11,176 nucleotides of DNA from Acidimicrobiia bacterium (lineage in GTDB: Bacteria > Actinomycetota > Acidimicrobiia > UBA5794 > JAOTWH01), in assembly GCA_029863035.1 (NCBI GenBank), contig JAOTWH010000059.1, positions 1 to 11,176 on the forward strand. The letters are read 5' to 3'. A program made the translations under genes and the position numbers. This document shows, piece after piece, positions 1-6,225 of the stretch (the first letter of the stretch is position 1; every line of letters starts with the position of its first letter). The notes beneath the pieces were generated by a model that saw only the letters and a program-made list of their open reading frames with translations, was not told the origin of the DNA and did not search any database.

Positions 1-15
1 GCGTCAACCCGCGCT

Positions 16-429
16 TCACGCCGCCTCTTTCTCGATAGGAACGTCTGCGATGGTCATGCGACGCAGCTCGGCGAACAACGCCTCCCTCGCCCTGAGCCAG
101 GGCTGGTGCAACGCGCACAGATCTACCGTGGGGCACGGCTTGCCGCGCAGAACGCAGCGGCCCTCTTCGATGGGCCCCTCCACAGCCTCGATGAACTCGA
201 AGAGGGTGATGTCGGCTGGATCGGCCGCCAATTGGTAGCCACCAGTTGGGCCCCTGTCCGATTCGACCCAGCCCCGGCTCACCAATGGACGCACCACTTG
301 CGGCAGATAGTGCCGGGTCGTTCCGAGTGCCGTCGCCAGGTCGGCCCCTTTGACTCGACCCTCACACCGCACCAGCTCCTGAAGTGCTGCCAGAGCTAGT
401 TCGGTTTTTCGCGACATCTCCAGTTTCAT
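16..429 (-). CDS. Rrf2-family transcriptional regulator with Fe-S-type cysteine cluster
   Basis: This 137-residue protein has the usual length of Rrf2 regulators (IscR, NsrR, RsrR). A winged helix-turn-helix covers about residues 8-66, with the family's typical recognition helix (LGTTRHYLPQVVRPL) and the wing motif GPTGGY at 60-65. C92, C99 and C105, followed by H108, form a C-x6-C-x5-C-x2-H cluster close to the IscR ligand set, so a [2Fe-2S] or [4Fe-4S] cluster is likely and DNA binding is probably redox-, NO- or iron-sensitive. It follows the bc-type operon on the same strand after a 117 bp gap, making it a candidate regulator of that operon or of its own promoter. The start at M1 is preceded by only a weak AGGA, two bases before the ATG; M5 is an alternative. 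The family call is secure; the ligand and targets are inferred. Confidence 0.93.
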   Translation of the reverse strand: MKLEMSRKTELALAALQELVRCEGRVKGADLATALGTTRHYLPQVVRPLVSRGWVESDRGPTGGYQLAADPADITLFEFIEAVEGPIEEGRCVLRGKPCPTVDLCALHQPWLRAREALFAELRRMTIADVPIEKEAA

Positions 430-546
430 AGTCCTGAAGTCGGGTTCTATTAAATCTGGGCGGATTCGTTTAGTGCCGAAAGGCCCTAAGTGGCGAATGT
501 GCCTTAATCGACCTGCTGGTGGTGGCGCCAGGGCGGCATAGTCTCC
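430..546. other. Gap between cytochrome c gene and Rrf2 gene, possible Rrf2 promoter
   Basis: This 117 bp stretch separates the end of the electron-transfer operon from the Rrf2 gene. It is more AT-rich near 445-475 than its surroundings, with a TTTAAT-like -10 candidate on the minus strand at 449-454 but no convincing -35 box. A short dyad AATC-6 bp-GATT lies at 453-466, about 25 bp upstream of the Rrf2 start, and could be an autoregulatory site. I see no clear stem-loop plus T-run after the cytochrome c stop codon, so read-through from the operon into the regulator cannot be excluded. Confidence 0.35.
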
Positions 547-1368
547 TCAGCCGGAATTCGCCGCCAGGATGAACTCCACAATGGCCTCGATCTCCTCGGG
601 GGTGAGCGTCCCGGCGAAGGCTGGCATTCCGCCTTCGCCGTTGGCGACCACTTGCGCCAACTCGTCTGCATCGTGGTCTCCAAGATGTGCACCCTCGCCG
701 GCGAGGGCGGGGCCGATCACTCCTTCCAGATCGGCACCGTGACAGGCAGCGCAGTTGGCGACGTAGAGCGCCTCGGCCGAGAGCGTCGCCGTCGTGGTAG
801 GGGCGGCGGTGTCCTGGGCCGTGGACGGTGCGGTTGTGGCCGGTGCGGTTGTGTCCTGGGAGGCGGCAGGTGCGGTTGTGTCCGGTGCTGTTGTGTCCGG
901 CGAAACGGTCGGTGCGCCCGCCAGCGGCTCGCGCCAGTTGGGGACGTCGGGCGCGGTGTCTTCCCAACTTCGGATGAAGGTCGCTATCGCCTCGATCTGC
1001 TCCGAGGTGAACGATCCCCCGAAGTCGAGCGAATAGGCACTCATCAGAGATCCCGGCACCCCCACCGCGATCAGGGCGATGGTTTGCTCATCCGAAGAAC
1101 TCTCGAGGAACTGCTGCGAGTTGAGAGCCGGTCCGATGCCGCCCTGGCCCTCGACTCCATGGCAGGAGGCGCAGTTCACTGCGTAGATGTCGGAGCCCTG
1201 TTCGGCCAGGAACTCCAACTGTGCCTCCCGGTCGGCTTCTCGCGATGAAGGCTCGTAGAAGCGATAGATGGGGAAGATCAGAACCATGAGCACCATGGCT
1301 GCAAAGCCCCACACCATCCAGCGGTTGGTCGATTCTTCGAGCTCGGGGTCGGCGGGGCGCTCAGCCAT
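547..1368 (-). CDS. Membrane-anchored diheme cytochrome c of the Rieske/cytochrome b complex
   Basis: This 273-residue protein has two heme c sites, CASCH at 66-70 and CAACH at 206-210, each followed by a class I cytochrome fold with a plausible axial methionine (M109 in GSLMSAY; M248 in GGMPAF). One transmembrane helix at about 18-38 anchors it with both heme domains outside. The domains are joined by a flexible Thr/Ala/Pro linker (about 152-196) partly encoded by 15 bp tandem repeats. It is the last gene of the operon and overlaps the Rieske stop by 8 bp (1361-1368). Its ATG follows a strong GAGGAG at a good distance. It should accept electrons from the Rieske center and pass them to an oxidase or soluble carrier. 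Actinobacterial QcrC is also diheme, but this layout, with an N-terminal anchor and long linker, differs, so no symbol is given. Confidence 0.93.
   Translation of the reverse strand: MAERPADPELEESTNRWMVWGFAAMVLMVLIFPIYRFYEPSSREADREAQLEFLAEQGSDIYAVNCASCHGVEGQGGIGPALNSQQFLESSSDEQTIALIAVGVPGSLMSAYSLDFGGSFTSEQIEAIATFIRSWEDTAPDVPNWREPLAGAPTVSPDTTAPDTTAPAASQDTTAPATTAPSTAQDTAAPTTTATLSAEALYVANCAACHGADLEGVIGPALAGEGAHLGDHDADELAQVVANGEGGMPAFAGTLTPEEIEAIVEFILAANSG
827..898. repeat. 15 bp tandem repeats encoding the cytochrome c linker
   Basis: Four copies of a 15 bp unit, GGTGCGGTTGTGTCC on the plus strand, lie at 827-841, 842-856, 869-883 and 884-898. They are identical apart from one substitution each in the first and last copies, with a 12 bp diverged segment between copies two and three. 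On the minus strand they encode Asp/Thr-Thr-Ala-Pro type units (about residues 157-181) of the hinge between the two heme domains. All lengths are multiples of three, so copy-number changes would keep the frame. Confidence 0.85.
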
Positions 1369-1867
1369 GGCTCTCCTCGGTGCAAGGCGGACCGAGAGCA
1401 GGCTCGTCTACCGTCACAGTGCCGGGCGGTGGCCCGTTCACTTTGGCATTGGTGTCGATCTCGACCACGCCATCCACGATCGCCACCTCGAAGCGGTCCA
1501 TGCCGCGCGGGGCTGGACCGGCCAGGTAATCGCCGCCCCGGTTGAAGACGGAACCGTGACAGGGACACTCGAACTGACCGGACGACTTGCAGAAAGGCAC
1601 CCGGCACGCGAGGTGGCTGCAGATCTCGGAGAAGGCCACCACCTCATCGTTCACCTTGGTGAGGTAAGCGCGCGCCGCGGGGATCTCCAGCACGGTGTCG
1701 ACGGGAACGTCTTCGGGAGCCACCGTCTTGATCTTGGCCCCGACACCGGCCTGTAGGCGAGGCCGCAAGAGATCCCATGAGGTCCATATTCCGGCCGCGG
1801 CAATCGCCCCTACTCCAACCTTCCAGGAGCGCGCCAGAAAGGTGCGGCGATCGATGCCATTACTCAT
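1361..1867 (-). CDS. Rieske [2Fe-2S] iron-sulfur protein, Tat-exported
   Basis: This 168-residue protein carries both Rieske boxes. CSHLAC at 83-88 and CPCHGS at 101-106 supply ligands C83, H85, C101 and H104, and C88 and C103 fit the family's stabilising disulfide. The N-terminus RRTFLAR (7-13) followed by a hydrophobic stretch (about 16-31) is a twin-arginine signal/anchor, as expected for an Fe-S protein exported folded and kept as a single-helix anchor. It would take one electron from quinol at the Qo site of cytochrome b and pass it to the diheme cytochrome c encoded next. Its start overlaps the cytochrome b stop (ATGA, 1864-1867) and its stop overlaps the cytochrome c start. The single short anchor is unlike the three-helix QcrA of mycobacteria. 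Extra cysteines C93 and C162 have no obvious role. Confidence 0.96.
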   Translation of the reverse strand: MSNGIDRRTFLARSWKVGVGAIAAAGIWTSWDLLRPRLQAGVGAKIKTVAPEDVPVDTVLEIPAARAYLTKVNDEVVAFSEICSHLACRVPFCKSSGQFECPCHGSVFNRGGDYLAGPAPRGMDRFEVAIVDGVVEIDTNAKVNGPPPGTVTVDEPALGPPCTEESHG

Positions 1868-3162
1868 AACTCACCATGCCATTCCTCCCACGGCCAGACC
1901 CAGCTCCAGCTTGGTCCCCGGAACGCGAATCCGATCAGGGTCAAAACGATCCACACCACCATGAAGATCGTGAAGGTGACGCGGGCGATGCGGCGGAACC
2001 GCGCCGTCAAGAGGGGATTGCGATCCATGTAGGGCAGCGCCATGATCCCGAGCACAATGGCGGTGGGCACCAAGATGCCGGCAACTAGCGGGTGGTAGTG
2101 CGAGAGCAGCTCTTGGAGGGCGGCGAAGTACCAGGGTGCCTTCTCCGGATTGGGCGTGATGCCGGGGTTGGCGATCTCCCGCAACGGGGCATCGAACGCC
2201 AGGGAAACGACGAGCACCACCAAGATCACGACGAGCGCAGCCACGGCGTGGCGGACCAGCAGGTGGGGCCAGACCATCACCAGGTCCTCGTCGGAGGGCT
2301 CCTTGCGGTCCCCCACTGCCGGTTTGCCAGGCACAACCCCCAGGATCCTCTTGCCCTCGACCACCACCGGCTCGGCGGGAGTGGAAACGGCGATCGGCAA
2401 GCCCGGGCGCACGTCGACACCCCCCGGGCCGTTCCCGGCCACCGCGGCCGGGTCCGAGGTGAGCATCGAGTCCTTGCGCCAGCGCCACAGGTGGAGGGTC
2501 ACCACTCCGATGAGGACCGCGGGCAACACGGCGACGTGCAGAACGTAGAACCGCAGCAGGGTGGCCGAGCCAACGGTGGGCCCTCCCAGCAGAAGCTCCT
2601 TGACGTCGTCGCCGATGATCGGTACCCAGGCCGCCATGGCGGTGCCCACCGTGACTGCCCAGTACGCCAGCTGGTCCCATGGGAGCAGATATCCGGTGAA
2701 GGACAGCAGCAGCGTCAGCACCAGCAGAATCGCACCGATGACCCAGTTGAACTCTCGCGGAGACTTGTAGGCGCCGCGGTAGAAGACGCGCGCCATGTGA
2801 GCCGCCACCGCGATCACCATGAGGTGAGCCGACCAGCGGTGAACGTTGCGAATGAATTGTCCGAAGGCGACATCCGTCTGAATCGACTGGATGTTCCCGT
2901 AGGCGTTGGCCGGCGACGGCAGGTAGAAGAACATGAGGTAGATGCCCGACACCAGCAGTGACACAAAGAGAACCAGCGAAGCCACGCCAAGGAAGGCCGA
3001 GTACTTGAACGTGATTTCCTTTCGCCTCACCTTGACGGGGTAGATGTGGAGCAGGAAGTTGGCCCAATGCCCCGCAGCCCGGTCCCGTTCAGTGACGCGC
3101 TCGGGACTTCGGAAGACCGAACGACCGACGGTCGTCTGGCGCACGCGGTCTGCCAACTTCAT
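1864..3162 (-). CDS. Cytochrome b, b6-like core fused to subunit-IV-like C-terminus
   Basis: This 432-residue membrane protein is the quinone-binding, diheme b core of the complex. The N-terminal half has four helices with heme ligands H108/H122 (helix B) and H209/H224 (helix D); the 15-residue step in helix D is the b6 pattern, whereas mitochondrial-type cytochrome b has 14. After a soluble loop of about 65 residues (231-298), three more helices (about 300-323, 356-379, 394-414) resemble subunit IV of b6f. The Qo-site PEWY motif is replaced by APWY in KAPWYF (341-346). No cysteine is seen where b6 binds heme c covalently. The start is the ATG inside the ATGA overlap with the upstream flavoprotein stop (3159-3162), with GGTGGGAG before it. 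A frame extension of 30 residues further upstream is low-complexity and lies inside the previous gene, so it was dropped. Confidence 0.95.
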   Translation of the reverse strand: MKLADRVRQTTVGRSVFRSPERVTERDRAAGHWANFLLHIYPVKVRRKEITFKYSAFLGVASLVLFVSLLVSGIYLMFFYLPSPANAYGNIQSIQTDVAFGQFIRNVHRWSAHLMVIAVAAHMARVFYRGAYKSPREFNWVIGAILLVLTLLLSFTGYLLPWDQLAYWAVTVGTAMAAWVPIIGDDVKELLLGGPTVGSATLLRFYVLHVAVLPAVLIGVVTLHLWRWRKDSMLTSDPAAVAGNGPGGVDVRPGLPIAVSTPAEPVVVEGKRILGVVPGKPAVGDRKEPSDEDLVMVWPHLLVRHAVAALVVILVVLVVSLAFDAPLREIANPGITPNPEKAPWYFAALQELLSHYHPLVAGILVPTAIVLGIMALPYMDRNPLLTARFRRIARVTFTIFMVVWIVLTLIGFAFRGPSWSWVWPWEEWHGEL

Positions 3163-4952
3163 GCCATGGCTCCCACCTTGGGGACTCCCACTCCCGTCCA
3201 AACCGCCATCGAGAGGGCGTCGGGCGGGCAGCGCTCGATGCAGAGGCCGCACCGGATGCAGGCTCGCTCGTCCAGCAGCAACGCCGTGGCTCCCGTCACT
3301 CCCCCCATCACTTCCTCCGCCGGTACCAGCGATATCACGTCAACCGGACACACGTCGGCGCAAAGCGCACAGAGCACGCATTTGTCGACGTCGAGCTCGA
3401 TATTGGCGAAACACCGAAGGCATCGAGCGGCTTCGCAACGGGCTTGTTCCTCGGTGAAGCCGGTTTCGACCTCGGCCAGCCCCACTCGACGGTCGGTGGG
3501 CAGGGTGGGCACCGCGACCCGGTCGTCGCGATCGTAAGTGTCCTGGAGGCGGTGGAACTGCTGTAGTTCGACCAGCTGGCCCTCGCCGGCTTCTGCCTCC
3601 TCCCCGGTGAACTTGTGGTGGATTTCGCCGGCGGCGCGCCGTCCGTCGGCGATCGCCTCGATGAGGGTGCGGGGCCCGCGAGCGGCGTCGCCCCCTGCCC
3701 ACACCATGTCGAGCGACGTGGCCAGCGATTCATCACCCACTGCGATCGTGCGGCGAGGCGATATCTCGGGCCCCGACGAGCCAAGGGCCTCGGTGTCCAC
3801 AGCTTGGCCTATGGCGAGGATCACGGTGTCGGCCTCGAAGATCTGGCGATCCTCGGTGTCGAACTCGGGAGCGAACCGGCCTTCCGAGTCGAACACCGAG
3901 ATAGCTCGGATCGTCTCGAGGCCGACCACCTTGCCGTCCTCCACCAGGATCCGGGCCGGGCCACGCCGGTGAACCAGCTTGATGTCTTCCTCCCGTGCTT
4001 CCTCGAGCTCGAAGCGAGAAGCGGGCATCTCCTCTTCGCTCTCAAGCGAGATAACCGTGACGTCGGCTGCACCCGTGCGGTGAGCAGTCCGAGCCGCGTC
4101 GAGCGCCTCGGTCAGGATGTTTTGGTCGGTGATCTCGCTGCTCGCTACGACCCGGATCTCCTCGTAGGTGTCGCGGCGCAGCGCGGTTCGGGCGGCATCC
4201 ATGGCGACATCGCCGCCCCCGATGACGACGACACGATCGCCTATGTTGGCTTCGAAGCCCTGGTTCACGTTGATGAGGAACTCGATGGCTTTGAGGACTC
4301 CGTCGGCCTCGTGGCCCTCGATGTCGAGTCCACGACCCAGGGTGGCACCGAAGGCAAGGAAGAGAGCGTCGTGGCGCTTGTTCAGCTCATCGAAGCTCAT
4401 ATCGCGTCCGAGCTGGGTGTTGAGGTGAACCTCCACGCCGAGGTCGACGATGGCATCGAGCTCGGCTTGGAGCAGCTCCCGGTCGAGTCGATACTCGGGA
4501 ATGCCGAGCTTCATCATCCCCCCCAGCTGGCCTGTCGCCTCATAGACCGTGACCTGATATCCGAGCCGGCGCAGGTCGTGGGCACAGGCCATGCCGGCCG
4601 GGCCGCCTCCCACGATCCCGATGCTCTGCAATCGGGCGACGCCCGAGGGAGCTGCCACCTGGCGCCAAACCTCTCCCGCGTCAGATTCCACTCCGTACTT
4701 CTCGGTAACGAAGCGCTTCAACGCCCTGATGGCTATCGGTTCGTCGATCTCACCGCGCCGACAGGCGTCTTCGCAGGGGGCAGCGCACACCCGGCCGCAT
4801 GCCGAGGCGAACGGGTTGGGTAGTCGCGCCGTGAGGTAGGCAGTCAAGTCGTCGCCGTCGGCGATGGCCGCAACGTATGCCCCGGCGTTGGTGTGGACCG
4901 GGCAGGCCGCCAAGCACGGGATGTTCTCGTCGTAGAAGTGGAGCGGCTCCAC
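3159..4952 (-). CDS. FAD/NAD(P)-dependent iron-sulfur oxidoreductase (GltD/NfnB-like) with C-terminal 2[4Fe-4S] ferredoxin domain
   Basis: This 597-residue soluble flavoprotein shares its architecture with the glutamate synthase small subunit and NfnB. The N-terminal Fe-S helical domain has C13, C17, C52, C56, C60 and C64. The FAD dinucleotide fold contains GGGPAG at 115-120, the pyridine-nucleotide fold GGGDVA at 245-250, and the closing FAD motif AGGD at 419-422. A C-terminal ferredoxin domain has clusters C525/C528/C531/C535 and C565/C568/C571/C575, with C506, C511 and C514 just before. It should move electrons between NAD(P)H and iron-sulfur clusters. It starts with a GTG directly after the stop of the small membrane protein gene and ends inside the cytochrome b start (ATGA), so it belongs to the bc-type operon rather than to glutamate synthesis; no glutamate synthase large subunit is nearby. 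The NAD(P) domain carries an insert near 261-296 and lacks the usual Arg pair. Confidence 0.93.
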   Translation of the reverse strand: MEPLHFYDENIPCLAACPVHTNAGAYVAAIADGDDLTAYLTARLPNPFASACGRVCAAPCEDACRRGEIDEPIAIRALKRFVTEKYGVESDAGEVWRQVAAPSGVARLQSIGIVGGGPAGMACAHDLRRLGYQVTVYEATGQLGGMMKLGIPEYRLDRELLQAELDAIVDLGVEVHLNTQLGRDMSFDELNKRHDALFLAFGATLGRGLDIEGHEADGVLKAIEFLINVNQGFEANIGDRVVVIGGGDVAMDAARTALRRDTYEEIRVVASSEITDQNILTEALDAARTAHRTGAADVTVISLESEEEMPASRFELEEAREEDIKLVHRRGPARILVEDGKVVGLETIRAISVFDSEGRFAPEFDTEDRQIFEADTVILAIGQAVDTEALGSSGPEISPRRTIAVGDESLATSLDMVWAGGDAARGPRTLIEAIADGRRAAGEIHHKFTGEEAEAGEGQLVELQQFHRLQDTYDRDDRVAVPTLPTDRRVGLAEVETGFTEEQARCEAARCLRCFANIELDVDKCVLCALCADVCPVDVISLVPAEEVMGGVTGATALLLDERACIRCGLCIERCPPDALSMAVWTGVGVPKVGAMA

Positions 4953-5219
4953 TCAGATCACATCCCGCTGTTGCAGGCGGCGTAGACCCCAGACACCGAG
5001 ACCAAAGGCCGCCAACCAGACACCGGAGCCGATGAGGCTGCGGATGATGTCCCAGGTGTCATCGGAGAAAAGATCTCCAGGAGAGGACGACAGGAAACCG
5101 GCTTCGATGACCCTGGAGGGAATCATCACCGAGGCGACGACGAAGTAGATCACGATGAGCGCTGACCGGAGCCAGACCTGAGCCGTTGAGAACTCGGGTC
5201 GTTCCCCGACCTGGTTCAT
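4953..5219 (-). CDS. Small two-helix membrane protein heading the electron-transfer operon
   Basis: I do not recognise this 88-residue protein. It has two hydrophobic helices, about residues 17-36 and 57-78, joined by a short polar loop. The basic end RRLQQRD suggests that both termini face the cytoplasm. The ATG at 5217-5219 follows an excellent GAGGAGG (5225-5231) five bases away, which decides the start; the frame is open much further upstream but without coding character. Its stop is directly followed by the GTG of the flavoprotein, so the two are translationally coupled. It is the first gene of the operon. A role as membrane anchor for the otherwise soluble flavoprotein, or as a small accessory subunit of the complex, is inferred from position and topology only. 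Confidence 0.82.
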   Translation of the reverse strand: MNQVGERPEFSTAQVWLRSALIVIYFVVASVMIPSRVIEAGFLSSSPGDLFSDDTWDIIRSLIGSGVWLAAFGLGVWGLRRLQQRDVI

Positions 5220-5254
5220 GCGTGCCTCCTCGGGGGCGGGCTCCTGCGATCCAT

Positions 5255-5279
5255 CGGTCCGCCGCGAGGCGGTCCGCCG
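5255..5279. repeat. Direct repeat and hairpin in the operon leader
   Basis: CGGTCCGCCG occurs twice, at 5255-5264 and 5270-5279, 15 bp apart. The same stretch also folds as GG-T-CCGCC, loop GCGA, GGCGG-T-CC (5256-5275), seven pairs around a T-T mismatch. It lies 36-60 bp upstream of the operon's first start codon, so it would be in the leader RNA or near the promoter. It could be an operator or a leader hairpin; nothing identifies the factor. Confidence 0.5.
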
Positions 5280-5405
5280 AAGCATAATCAGGCCCGCCGC
5301 CACCAGGGGGGGCCGTGAGGGCATGGAGGGTCCAGTTCGCCAAAGCGATCGACACCTCTTGAACCGAATTGGTCGAAATCCCCTAGATGGGAGATCTGTT
5401 TCTCG

Positions 5406-5432
5406 CCACGGTGGTGACGAAACCGACCGTGG
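5406..5432. promoter_or_regulatory. Inverted repeat overlapping the ribosome binding site of the nitroreductase gene
   Basis: The perfect 7 bp inverted repeat CCACGGT (5406-5412) and ACCGTGG (5426-5432) encloses a further GGT/ACC pairing (5413-5415 with 5422-5424), leaving one bulged G and a six-base loop. The right arm runs into the GGGGG (5431-5435) that serves as Shine-Dalgarno sequence for the ATG at 5440. As DNA it could be a dimeric repressor's operator; as RNA it would partly mask the ribosome binding site. Confidence 0.5.
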
Positions 5433-5439
5433 GGGATCT

Positions 5440-6192
5440 ATGACAAAGGCCGTAACCGAGGCGAGCCTATTCGAGGTCATGTCCAGTTGCAGGTCGATGC
5501 GGCGGCTGAGCCCGGAGCCCGTGCCAGAGGAAATGCTCGTGAAGTTGGTTGAAGCGGGTACCAAGGGTCCCACCGCTGCCAACGCCCAGAACTGGCGATT
5601 CGTGGTGGTGCGCGATCGCGAGGTGCTGGGCCGGATAGCGCAACCGTGGCGCAGGGGAATCGCCCTGATCGACGAGCTCGCCCGGCGAGCTCCGGCTCGT
5701 CCCGGCGAAGACATCGAGTCACGCCGCCGCACCATGAAGGCAGTCAACTACCTGGCCGAGCACCTCGAAGAAGTTCCGGCTCTTATCTGTGTATGCATCG
5801 AGCGCGATGCTCTTGGCGAGGCCGAGGCCCGCAGGTCGGCGACGCTGCGCGCCAGCATCCGACATCTTGGCCTGTGGGGAACGCTCAGGCTGGGCCGACG
5901 AGCTCGGCGCAACGCCGAGCAGGAGCTGTGGGGCACTGCCTACCCGGCCGCCCAGAACATCCTTCTGGCTGCCAGGGCGCTGGGATTAGGTGCCGCGATG
6001 ACCGTGCCCAAGGTTCTGGCTCCGCCGGGCACCTACGAGAAGATCCTTGGCTTGCCGAAGCAAGTGTTGCTCGCAGCGATCATCCCGGTTGGCTACCCGC
6101 TGGGACGCTTCGGGCCTGTCGCACGGCAGCCCGTGGAGTCTTTCCTGTCGTGGGATCGCTACAGCCCGCGACCGCAGGCGCCGGTCGGCTAA
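5440..6192 (+). CDS. Nitroreductase-family flavoprotein
   Basis: This 250-residue protein has the nitroreductase fold signature. The N-terminal CRSMRRLSPEPVP (17-29) matches the family's R-S-x-R-x phosphate-binding start. PTAANAQNWRF (44-54) matches the usual S/T-x-x-N-x-Q-x-W-R-F segment, and GLGAA (182-186) followed by IPVGYP (215-220) matches the C-terminal FMN-site and dimer region. Such enzymes use FMN and NAD(P)H to reduce nitro compounds, quinones or flavins, or act in dehalogenation or cofactor chemistry; the substrate here is not evident. The ATG at 5440 is chosen because GGGGG lies just upstream and homology begins there; the frame stays open for 74 further codons without coding character. 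It is followed after 33 bp by the arginase-family gene on the same strand, probably one operon. Confidence 0.88.
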   Translation: MTKAVTEASLFEVMSSCRSMRRLSPEPVPEEMLVKLVEAGTKGPTAANAQNWRFVVVRDREVLGRIAQPWRRGIALIDELARRAPARPGEDIESRRRTMKAVNYLAEHLEEVPALICVCIERDALGEAEARRSATLRASIRHLGLWGTLRLGRRARRNAEQELWGTAYPAAQNILLAARALGLGAAMTVPKVLAPPGTYEKILGLPKQVLLAAIIPVGYPLGRFGPVARQPVESFLSWDRYSPRPQAPVG

Positions 6193-6225
6193 GAACCGAG
6201 TGGGCCCGGGGCATAGCATCGGGCC

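Larger units (their letters stand above)
5220..5439. promoter_or_regulatory. Divergent promoter region between electron-transfer operon and nitroreductase gene
   Basis: This 220 bp gap must hold the promoters of two divergent transcription units. Toward the operon there is a weak TATGCT -10-like element on the minus strand (5281-5286) without a good -35. Toward the nitroreductase, TTGAAC at 5359-5364 is a possible -35 but its best partner, TAGATG at 5384-5389, is 19 bp away. Two structured elements are listed separately. The promoter assignments are guesses; the presence of promoters here follows from the gene layout. Confidence 0.5.

Noticed and set aside
827..898. CRISPR or intergenic satellite
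   Set aside because: The units are 15 bp with no spacers and lie inside the cytochrome c coding sequence as an in-frame linker.
1871..3067. 398-codon minus-strand frame inside cytochrome b
   Set aside because: Arg/Gly/Pro/His-rich out-of-frame reading of the cytochrome b gene.
3163..3252. 30-residue N-terminal extension of cytochrome b
   Set aside because: It lies within the flavoprotein coding end and is not membrane- or family-like; the ATGA overlap gives a better start at 3162.
3615..4823. 402-codon plus-strand frame opposite the flavoprotein gene
   Set aside because: It is antisense to a clear Fe-S flavoprotein and has no domain features; long shadow frames are common in high-GC DNA.
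3159..4952. Glutamate synthase small subunit (gltD)
   Set aside because: The core fold matches, but the extra ferredoxin domain, altered NAD(P) site, lack of a large subunit gene and coupling to cytochrome b argue against glutamate synthesis.
5218..5439. 74-residue upstream extension of the nitroreductase
   Set aside because: Family similarity begins at 5440, where a GGGGG ribosome binding site is placed; the extension is antisense to the operon's first start.
5220..5747. Long upstream extension of the small membrane protein
   Set aside because: It overlaps the divergent nitroreductase gene and lacks coding character; the GAGGAGG site fixes the start at 5219.
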